This document shows, in pieces, positions 38,972 to 49,400 of a DNA stretch of 64,000 nt. How positions within the stretch are numbered: the first letter of the stretch is position 1; the number at the start of each line of letters is the position of its first letter. The DNA comes from Cryptomeria japonica. Lineage: Eukaryota > Streptophyta > Pinopsida > Cupressales > Cupressaceae. The position numbers and the translations under genes are program-made. The stretch covers positions 820,565,896-820,629,895 of the forward strand of contig NC_081414.1 in assembly GCF_030272615.1 (NCBI RefSeq), given 5' to 3'. Below the pieces are notes generated by a model. It had not been told where the DNA came from. It saw only the letters and a list, made by a program, of their open reading frames with translations, and did no database searches.

Positions 38972-40498
38972 AAGCAATACGCAACATACTTCGACATTGC
39001 ATCACCTAACACTACAAGAGGAATTGAATTATGTTACAATTTTTTTATTATTAGATATTCAATATTTTACCTAGAGGAATAAAAAAGTATTTCTGCAAGA
39101 GAACCAACTACAGTTCAAAATTGCAGCATTGAATACTACAAGAGGAATCTAGTTTGCTACCACAATTATATCTTGAATTGAGTACTTCTGAGATGTGTTG
39201 GCCTTCCATAGTTTTCTAGAAAGCTTCAGCATTTGAGAAAGACTAGTTTGTGTACATCGCATAGCTCTGCAAAGGGTTTGGAAAGTCAAAAAGCATTAAA
39301 TCCACACCAAAAAACACTTTAAGCCTTTGTTTGTAAGGATGAGGAGAATTACAATGTCAAGGTTTCTTGAACATTCTCACAAAATTGCAGCTAATTTAAG
39401 CTAACTCATTTTTTTGTCCTCATATAAGTATCTATTATACACTAAAAATAAGAATTTCTTTAAAACAATAACATTAAAAGACAGTACAAAATTAATCTTT
39501 AGTCTATAAGATTAGAATCTTTGTTAAGAAGAGAAAAAGAAAAAAAACAGTGCATTCATATAGCCTTTATACCTACCTCTTATTTCATGAAAAATAAAAT
39601 TTAGGAATTGCTTCATGTGCTTTATCTTATTTGGGTATTCAACCTTGTTTTGTTGCAAAGCTTGAATTGTTTTACTCTCTTTCACCCTGCATTTTGAAAG
39701 AGACTCTTCTAGTGCTTTGGTTGTAACATACAATTTCTTGTATGAATCCCTTCTCAAGTATTCTCTAAAGAGGGCTATGAAAGCAAAAAAAACATGTGAT
39801 CCCTAAAACATTTAAAGCTTGTGGAGACAAAAATGAGTGAATTGTTACTTATGTACAAATAAAAGCTCAATATATTTCATAATTAAGTGCAAGCTACAAC
39901 ATATGTGCAATGAAAGCTCAATATATTTCATAATTAACTACAATGTGCAATGTATGTGCAAATTAAAATTAAAATTTCTTCACGTACATTGGAATTGGAG
40001 TAGTCTACAATATTTGTTTGTTTATGATATTTTAAACGATGACATGTCTTGGTATTTGAAAGTTATTTCCAAGGGTATCCAATATCTCAAGATCTGGACC
40101 CTAATATCTTTCCCTTGCTCTGGATGTTCCAACAACCTTTTTTTTGTCAAAATAAAAACATTACCAAATCAGATCCATTGAGAGACATTTTCATCCTTTT
40201 TGAGAGACATTTTTCAGCCTTTTTGCCTCTATTAGCAGGGATAATAGACCTTGGATTATATCCACATTTGTTATCAAGATAAAGTAAAAAGCAATAAAGT
40301 ATGACTCAAGGTGAATTTCATATTATGGTAATTGAACATCATCTAGTCCAAAGATACTAAATTCTTCATAGCAATTACAAGTTACTACTAGATATTTTTA
40401 GTTGAGAGAATGTTGTTTCAATGCAATAAAATTAATGCATGGTTGCAATGAATGCATTTGCAAATAATTTTGTAAAAAGGGTGACATGTACGTTTACT
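38972..40498. other. Intergenic DNA right of the Copia insertion
   Basis: Apart from the possible exon at 39577-39774, no feature was recognised. A 41-bp near-duplicate (AAAGCTCAATATATTTCATA) occurs twice around 39.87-39.93 kb. Confidence 0.5.
39577..39774 (-). CDS. Possible orphan exon of an unrecognised gene, coiled-coil-like
   Basis: On the minus strand a pyrimidine-rich acceptor (TTTTTTTTGCTTTCATAG) is followed by 198 bp without a stop, then a GTAGGT donor. The exon would be phase 1 at both ends. The encoded residues (FREYLRRDSYKKLYVTTKAL, then ALEESLSKCRVKESKTIQAL) are charged and heptad-like, unlike the low-complexity shadows nearby. I do not recognise the protein. No partner exon could be fixed, although stop-free minus-strand stretches occur near 41.3-41.45 and inside the duplicated blocks at 41.63-42.37 kb. 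It may be chance, or a relic or distant exon of a long-intron gene. Confidence 0.3.
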
Positions 40499-40605
40499 AA
40501 CATTAATCCAATCAGTAGCAATGGTAGTTCAACAACAATAGAAAGCTTTAACAACATTAATCCAATCAGTGGCAACGATAGTTCAACAACAATAGAAAGC
40601 TTTTA
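40499..40605. repeat. 54-bp tandem duplication
   Basis: Two copies start AACATTAATCCAATCAGT at 40499 and 40553 and run to GAAAGCTTT. They differ at about four sites. Confidence 0.9.
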
Positions 40606-40693
40606 GTATATACACTTTAGTAATGGTACTGGATTCAAATAGCAGTTTGATTCAAATGAGATTGTTAAGTTACTTGAGTAGAAATTAAAGCTA

Positions 40694-41167
40694 TGACAAT
40701 GCATTTAAAGGGTTTCTAGCTAGTAAATTTTAACAACCTACAAAGAGAGCTTCACATTTTGCTAAACATTTCACATAACTTGTCTATGCTTTGTTTTAAA
40801 GCTACTGCTATTAACAGATTTCATCAAGCAATTTGGTCAAATGAGCCATGAGAATGCATTTAAAGGGTTTCTACCTGGTAATTTTAACAACCTACATAGA
40901 GAGCTTCACATCTTGCTAAATATTTCACATAACTTGTCTATGCTCCGTTTTAAACTTTAAAGCTACTGCTATTAAAAAATTTCATCAAGCAATTTGGTCA
41001 AATGAGCCATGAGAATGCCATTTAAAGGGTTTCTACCTAGTAAATTTTAACAACCTATAAAGAGAGTTTCACATTTGTCAAACATTTCACATAACTAGTC
41101 TATTCTTTGTAATAAAGCTATTACTATTAACAATTTTCATGAAACAAATTGGTCAAATGAGCCATAT
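40694..41167. repeat. Three tandem copies of a ~155-161-bp unit
   Basis: Units anchored on ATGC(C)ATTTAAAGGGTTTC start at about 40699, 40854 and 41015. Each contains AACAACCTA, GAGAG(C/T)TTCACAT, CATAACT(T/A)GTCTAT and TTTGGTCAAATGAGCCAT-like blocks. Copies differ by roughly 10%. There is no coding signal. Confidence 0.9.
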
Positions 41168-41631
41168 ACTTTACCTTTGGATCAATATTTCATGAGCTAC
41201 ATTATCAAACAGTTCATGGTTTGTGTTAAGATCAAAGTCTCTATTTGTGTTTTACATACTACCCCCAAATATGATTTCCACAATAAGGGCATTGCTAAGA
41301 AAATTAGATGAGGTAAATGTCCACAACCCTAAAACTTGGGTGGATTGAGTCAGAATTGACCGAATGCTTTCCCATTTTCTAAAGACTTCCAGGGCATTTA
41401 TGTTTCTGTTTTGGAATGACAAAACAACAATCTCTGATTGGATTTCTTGCAACTAAATTTACTTGTAACTGCATACATGCCCTCAATCTCCATAGTCAGT
41501 ATTTTTGTGGCATGCATTTAGGTCTATACAGAATCACAATATACTCCCATTAAGGCAAAGAGACAATCCTTATGACTCCTAACACATGTATCCTAATTTG
41601 TTGATTAAGCTCTTATCAATTGAAGAGAGTC

Positions 41632-42368
41632 AAATAATGTGTGCATGATGTTAGGATGAACTGGATGCAACTACAAGGTAATGTACTTCTCATACAACAC
41701 TATGACTGAAAATCAAATCAACAATAACTATAGGGTATATTTTTATAAGGATCTTGATGATGATAAAAGCACCTTCACTATTTTTAAGCACCCCAACATT
41801 TAGTTTCAACTAAAATTTAAATAAGTAAAAAGTCTAGAATAAGAAGTCAAGCTAAAATGAACACAGACTACAAACATTAGAATAAGAAATATAACAATCA
41901 ACAGAAGAAAATACAATTCAACATACTAGCAAATGTCTGATTTCGAGCTTGCAATTCCAGGGATGCAATTGAAGCATGTAATGAGGGTTCAAAGGGCAGG
42001 GAAAATAATGTGCGCATGGTGTTAGGATGAACTGCATACAACTACAAGGTAATGTACTTCTCATACAACACTATGAGTGGAAATCAAATCGGTAATAACT
42101 ATAGAGGCTATATTTTTATAAGGTACCTGATGATGATAAAAGCACGTTCACTATTTTTAAGCATCTCAGAATTCAATTTCAACCAAAATTTAAATAAGTA
42201 AAAACTCCAAAATAAGAAGTCATGCTAAATTGAACATAGACTACAAACATTAGAATAAGAAATATAACAATCAAAACAAGAAAATACAATTTGACATACT
42301 AGCAACTGTCCGATTTCGAGCTTGCGATTCTAGAGATGCAATTGAAGCATGTAATGAGGGTTCAGAGG
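41632..42368. repeat. 371-bp tandem duplication
   Basis: Copy 1 (41632-42002) and copy 2 (42003-42368) match from AAATAATGTG through TTAGGATGAACTG, ATATTTTTATAAGG and GATTTCGAGCTTGC to TAATGAGGGTTCA. On the minus strand the distal part of each copy can encode a similar short peptide (SLHASIASLE...ARN), followed in both copies by a GTATGT donor-like sequence. Confidence 0.9.
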
Positions 42369-45300
42369 GTCATAGTCAGAGAGAATCTCAAATGCGACAC
42401 ACTTAGATGTATTGCCCATTTCAATATATATAATAATATATAATAACTCACAATTGTACAAAATAAAATAGTAGCCACTTGTTTGAAACCAAAACGTAAC
42501 CAAAACCACTAATAATATGGCTAAAATCAATGTGATATATAGTGTTCTCATATGAAAAATAGTACTCGGTAGCTATTCATTAGAGGATTTAATTAAGGCA
42601 GCTTGATGGCAAAAAAAAATCAGGTTTTTTTAAATCATCATTTAAGCATCTTGATACAGGTAGTAGGAGCTTCTAGCATTTTCCTACAACATTTATTATT
42701 TACAAGAGAGAGATCAAGGATCCCTTTGCACGAGGAAATAAAGTGGTATTAATTTAGTTTTATTAATAAAAATTTTCAACTTATCTTGTTTGTATGCTTA
42801 GAATGTCAGAATAACCAGTCAATTTTTAACCACCACAAATAGGAGGCTCACAAATCTTGTATGAGAGTCTTTTCGATCACATACCCTAGTATTTTCTTTG
42901 AGCAAGCCCCGTTTATTTTATCTATGTAATACTAAAGTTTTCTTTAGTATTCAACAACTTTCTCTGCTTGAGTTCCTTTCAGGATCTTATGAAAAATGTA
43001 ATGCCTCCCACATGAATGTCAATAAATCTTTAAAATGGACACAAGAAAGGAATAAAAAGAAAAGAAAACATAAAAAAACATTTCAATCTGTAAGTAATAT
43101 GATAACTCACTGTGACAATATAGTTGAGAAACCCTACCTTTTTCCGATTGTGAATCCTGGTTGCCCATAATCTTACATTTAATCATACACAAATACATCA
43201 AATCTGATCATATATGTCATATCGACATTAGCTTGTTCAAAGATAAAACAATATGATGCCAAAACATAATTGAGAAAAAGTTTAATCTACAAATTTAAGA
43301 TAGTTTGAACTTATAAATAAACTAATAATGTTTTAATATTTGGATAATTTAAGATATGTGAGTTGTGTAAGAACAACACAACTCATATGAATGACTACAA
43401 AGGCCAAGGAATAACAAGCATCCACCTACCAAGCGGTAAAAGCTATATGAGCAATAACAAAAGTTGAGATTAGACATTTGGACTTCTATTGTGCCACACA
43501 TAGAAAGAAGCACCCTCATGGTCACTATCCATACAACAAAACAAGGATTTCCAACATCAAGGATAAGGATGGTGACTACACACAAGTAGTTCTTTCTAAG
43601 AGTTAAGAACATGAGAATCAGATTCACTTTGTTTCTCAAAGAAGACCTTTACAACAAAGGCTTCAATGCCATGCAATATGTCTACTGATCATCAATATTT
43701 AATCCTTATTGGGTTACTCAAGTGTATCCCTCTCCCCCTCTCCAAAAGCATGGCCATATCAATAAGGATGGAAACTACTATCACAACCATAGAAAAATAA
43801 TTTCCAACTATACTATCAATTTGTATCAAGCTAGAAATGACAACCTCCTAATCAACCATGGTAACAATCTTGACAAGGACCACAAAGGCCTTATTCACAA
43901 CCCCCACAAGCACATCAAACAACCACCCAATTTGTACTGAACCCTAACAATGAGCATGTTCAACATGTCTACAATAATGAAGTGTGAAGGTATCCCACAT
44001 ATTCAAAAAGTTTAATTAAGATACACTTTCATTCCAATAGGGTGTTAGAAAATTTTGTATCCCCCTCACCTATCTTAATAACATATCCTGAGGAAGAAAC
44101 CAAATTATTTTTGAATAAAATAAAATAGAACAAAAATGCTCTGGTTGCCCATAGAATTCAGAAACCAAAATCTGAAAACGTGGCAGGTGACTTTTGTCAA
44201 GATTTGCATAAATTGTGTTGTGTCAATGACAATAAAAAAAATTGGGTAGAGTTTGCAGGAAAATATTATGGAACCCTACCAAAGTAGTTTTTTTTTTAAT
44301 TTTTTAAATTAGATGATCTAGAACCACTCCCTATAGTTGCTGCTTCAATCCATTCACAGTAAGTGAAAAGTTGATCAAAAAATATTGGGGTTTAGAGCTA
44401 GTAGATTCTTTAGGTTGAGACAATTTTTTTGCATTGTTTTAAACAAAAATATTGGTTGCAAGTTAAAATTGCTTATGCAACACAAAGCAATACATCAACA
44501 TGAGACACAATCAATAGAATCCACACATATATAATTTGCAGAAAACTGGAGTACAAAGAGTAACAATACATGTATGTGCTAGTTTTGGCAAAACATTATA
44601 TGGGCATAGATGCCCAATGCTTGCAAGAAAGTAAAATTTGCCCAAAAACAATTCGCCCCTTACAATAGTGACCAAAACCACAAATACCTTTCTCTAACAC
44701 ATCAAGACAGACATATGCATGCATAACCACCTTTATCACAATTTTTTATCATAAACTAATTTTTTTTTTATAATATAATAAAAAATAGTTCAGAGGTGTA
44801 AATGGCTCAAATCATTAGAAATACAATACTCACTTCATATATACCTGCAAAAGAAGCAAAGACAAATATATCATGAATGTTGTGTATGCTGATAAATCCT
44901 ACATAAGTTGACACCAATACAAACCATCAACTGGGTTCACAATATATCTATGTGAAGACAATAAAATAGGGCTCTAATAGTGGGTATTATAACAGCATCA
45001 TATTATGAACAACCCAATATTTTCTTTGAGCAAGTCCCATTTATTTTATCTACGTGATACTAAAGTTTTCTTTAGGATTCATCAACTTTCTCTACTTGAG
45101 TTCCTTTCAAGATTTTATGAAAAATGTAATGCCCTCCCACATGAATGCCAACAAATCTTTAAAATGAAAACAAAAGAAAATATAAAGAAAACATTTCAAC
45201 CTGCAAGTAATATGTTCAATCATTTTTTAAACTCGTTTTCTTATTTGGAACTATTTAGGCTTACCAAAAATGTGTGGTGTGCATTCGAAGGCACAATGCG

Positions 45301-45840
45301 GCATAACATTTATGCAAAACAATAGTGATGAGCTGTGTTTTACCCATGTGAATCGTGACGATTCCAGAGAGCTTGCTTGAAGTTCAGCAGCTCATTTATT
45401 TGAAGACGAAACACTTTGGCAACCAAAGATTTTTCCTTTCCGTCAAAGAAGAATTCTGAATATGCTACTTAAGTTCTTAGTGGAGTTGCAAAGGAGGTAA
45501 TTGATGTCATTGGAGAAAGATGGCTATGGTAAATAAATTGTGACGTGACATTCCAAATGCTTTTGTATTTTTTGGAAGGCGTGAGACAAATTTCCAGCTT
45601 GATGTCATTCACGAATTATTCAATTCATTATCTAGATTCACTTGCTATATGACGTACACTGACATAAAGGATTTGACAAGAATGGGTTACTTGTCTAGAT
45701 CTATTTGCAAAAACAGATTTCGAGAAGCACACGTTAGCAACCGGCTTCAACATGTCTGTTGTTAGAAAATGTGAATGGAAAACTTTTTCCGGATGATTGA
45801 CACTTTTTCGACCAAAATCTCCATACTTAAAGCCTATCAG
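42369..45840. other. Intergenic DNA with a dispersed ~210-bp direct repeat
   Basis: A segment at 42890-43101 recurs in the same orientation at 45018-45217, from TATTTTCTTTGAGCAAG to AACATTTCAA, at roughly 85-90% identity. Both copies hold short open frames but composition argues against coding. The rest shows no recognised feature. Confidence 0.7.
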
Positions 45841-46262
45841 CTTAATTATAAAATACAATCTAAAATTGAAAAGCGGTCAACATACCATAAAAATTATAAA
45901 TATAAAAAATCAAATGATATAATCTAAATCAATTATAAAATTATAAAATACAGTGTAGAAATTAAAAGCCGGTCAACAGACCATCAGACTCCCGGCCTGA
46001 TGTGAGTGATTTTGTTTCGTTACAATTTTATACAATTTGTAGACTCCCGGTCTGATGTGAGTGATTTTGTTTGTTACAATTTTATACAGTTTCATACAAT
46101 TTTATACAATTTGTACGCGTTATTTTGACAAATCGAGTGTGAAGAAAGAAACACGAGCTTGAATATCTGACAACGTTTTTTTGGGATCCAGCGACTGATA
46201 TGCGTACGAGAGAAGTAACCAATGATAAAAAAATACGAGAGAAGTAACCAATGATAAAAAAA
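45841..46262. repeat. Stacked tandem duplications directly upstream of the TNL gene
   Basis: Three blocks lie head to tail in 420 bp. 45841-45985 holds the AT-rich unit also found at 30.25-30.5 kb. 45986-46095 is a 55-bp unit twice (AGACTCCCGG(C/T)CTGATGTGA at 45986 and 46041). 46205-46262 is a 29-bp unit twice (TACGAGAGAAGTAACCAATG at 46205 and 46234). The last copy ends about 170 bp before the TNL start codon, so all three lie in its likely promoter or 5' UTR. Confidence 0.85.
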
Positions 46263-46433
46263 CGTTCTTCTTCGCAGTTAAAATCAAACAGGTAATGGTT
46301 TCCTCCATTTCCCCGAAGGAAGATTCAGTGCAATCTGTTTATACGCAGGCTCTGATCTTCATCTTACTCAAAAACAAATCTATCGCTTGTAAGATTGGCT
46401 TAGATTTTGTGTTTCAGCCACCATCCTGCCTTT

Positions 46434-49400
46434 ATGGTTTCTTCATCCTTGTCTCACCAAAAAAATGCTCTCTCTGGAATTGAACCTCCCATCAAGAGGA
46501 GAAAAGTAGAACAATCTTCCAGAATCTTTGATGTGTTCATCAACCACAGAGGCCCCGATACAAAACAAACTCCAGGTACTCAGCTTTACAACTCTCTTAA
46601 GGAGATACATATAAAGGCATTTCTTGATTCGGAAGAGAAGGAGCTTGGAGACTCATTTCCTTCAACCATCGAGACTGCAATTGCATCTGCTTCAGTGCAT
46701 ATTGCAATTTTCTCAAAAAGATATGCAGAGTCAGCTTGGTGTCCGTCTGAGCTGGTTCTTATGTTACAGAGTAAGGCTAGGATTATTCCCCTGTTTTTCC
46801 AAGTGGAGCCATGGGAACTCCGCTACATCGATAATGGAGTATATGCTGAAACATTCGCTAAATATGAAAAGGAGAAGAGGTATCTGGACAAGATTGAGGA
46901 GTGGAAGGAAGCCCTTCAATCGGTTTCGTTTACCACAGGCTACAAGTTCAACAATTCAGAGTAAGTTTTTGCTACTTTCAAAAAACTGTCATATCTATTT
47001 ATAGTTGTAGATATTAGGTTTTTATAGATAGAGTATGATTTGACTTTTTATTAGGTTTTTATAGATAGAGTATGATTTGAGTTTTTGGATTTAATTGTGT
47101 ATATTTTTTCAATATTTCGAATTATATTCTATGATTCATCATTAAATATCAATCAATGTTTTGAATCATACTCCAAGATGATGAAATTTGAAATATTGAT
47201 AGAAAAATACACAATCAAATCCAAAAACTCAAATCAAAATCCATTTATATATTTTCTCTTAAAAAAAATTCAATTCTCATCCAATTGCCCTTTCTCTTCC
47301 AGTTATAGTGACTGCAAGGACATAGTATCTGCTGTGGAAAAAGAAGTAGAAATGCCAAATATCCAGTCGGACTTCATAAGATCGTAAAAGATTTTGAAAG
47401 GCGTTGCCTTAATGAGCTTGTTCAAGATTTTGAAAGCTACTGTGGAATGAAGAGAGCAGCAAAAGAGAAAGCTAATGTTGTCGGCATTTTTGGTATGGGT
47501 GGGGTTGGGAAGACAACTCTCGCCAAAGAGTTGTTCAACCAGAATAGATCAAAATACAGAAGGGCAAGTTTTCTGTTTGACGTGCGGGAAGCCTATGCCA
47601 ACGGTAAACTACCTTCATTGCAAAGTAAACTCCTCAAGATATCTTCTCTGAGGATCATCACAGTTTTCTAAGTAGCGAGGAAGGAACAAGCTGTCTGAGG
47701 GATCGTTTGGTAAGGAGCAGCTCTTTCAGCTTCCTAATTGTTTTAGATGACATTGATCATGTGGAACAGTTAGATGCTCTATTGGTCATGGATATATTGA
47801 ATAAGCCTGGTAATAATCTTGTGATTATTACAACGAGAGATGTAGGGGTTCTTGTAAGTGCAGGAATTGATATTGGTTATCATTTGAAAGGATTGGATAG
47901 AGAAGATGGGAGAGACCTGTTTTGTTGGCATGCTTTCAACCAACCCCTTCCTGTTAGTGGACACGAGGATCTAGTTAAGGACTTTGTGAACATGTGTGGA
48001 GGCTTACCTCTGTCTCTTCAAGTTCTGAGCCGACATGTTTCTGGTAGAGATCAGTATTATTGGCAAGAAGTATTGAAGAAAGTCTGTAAGACTCTGCACA
48101 CAGTGCACAGAGATATAAACCAGAGACTCAAGATAAGCTTTGATACATTAGATGATGTAGAAAAACAGATTTTCATGGATATAGCATGCTTTTTCATTGA
48201 CAAATCTGTTACCAAGGCTATGATCATATGGAAGGGATCTGGATGGAATGCTCACTATGCTTTGGAAACACTAAAAGAGAAATGTCTCGTTGAGGAAGTT
48301 GAGATAAGGTATCTGAATAGGCTAGAATGGAAATGGGAATATAGCTCAGATGGATCCATTTTGAGAATGCATGACCACCTGCGAGACTTGGGAAGAGAAA
48401 TGGCACTTGAGCTTGGCTCTCCTCATCGCCTGTGGCGTCCTCAAGATCTTAAGTCTTTTGTAAGCTTGCTATTCCACCATATTATCATTTGTAATTGATA
48501 TTTAAATTCTGAAACTCATATTGCCTACACAAATGTAAGCTCCATTCTGTGAATGCAGGAATCGAAAGGATTCCAAACCATACTGGCCCAGACCAAAGGC
48601 AGGTGTTTCCATTCCATCTTGGACAAATCCATGGGCTGTAAAATTACATATTTTTTAGGGGAGCCGGAAGATGGTTCTGAGATTTCTCTGCTATGGCTTC
48701 AGCTTGAGTACTTGAATTTGCCTCAGGTTGATCTGAATCTGAATATAAACTCAAGCATTCCTCCATGAATTCCTCTTCAGAGCTTGCAGTGTTTAAGAAT
48801 CAGCAATGGGCGTTTCCGAAGATCGTGGCAGAGTGATGTGCAGGTATTTTATTCTTGTCAATCGAAGAGTAACTCTTCATTACTGGTATACTAGATGTGT
48901 TTTGTGTTATGGTAGTTTCCTGCCTATTGTTGTTTATAACTGAAAGTTTGAAATTGATATACTTTGAATATCAGGCTCCTTCCCATTCAAAAGAGCTGCA
49001 GATTCATGACACCTTTCTGGAAGAGTTTCCTGATTTGTCAGGAAAGTTAAATAATATGGAAAAATTAGTCTTGCATGCCAAGGACATGCAAATGGATGTT
49101 TGGTCTTTATTAGGATCTCTCAGAATGAATCTCCGTAGTTTAAATGTGATGGGCTCGGAATTAACAGGGGACCTGACTTCCAAAGATACTACAGAAGATA
49201 CTCTTTTTAAGTCCTTAGTCATTTATGAGTTCCAGCAACTTTGGAGTGGGGAACTGGCTTTGAATAATAAGGGCTGGTCCAGATTAGTAATGAATGGCAT
49301 TGAAAATCTGGAGATTAAAGGCCAGAAACATGTAACAAAGATTTTAATTAATGGGAATTGCTGTCAACGTCTGCAGTCTTTCAAAATTTGCGAAATGGAA

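Noticed and set aside
42898-43170. Open frame with a similar one at 45005-45325
   Set aside because: The similarity is explained by the 210-bp DNA duplication. The residue composition is low-complexity and the frames diverge outside the repeat.
43722-43940. His/Asn/Lys-rich 72-codon frame
   Set aside because: It has biased composition without splice signals or a recognisable family. It is probably chance.
45320-45840. Possible extra upstream exon of the TNL gene
   Set aside because: No TIR or other domain similarity and no continuous frame. The ATG at 46434 with the MVSSSLSHQKN start fits the usual TNL N-terminus.
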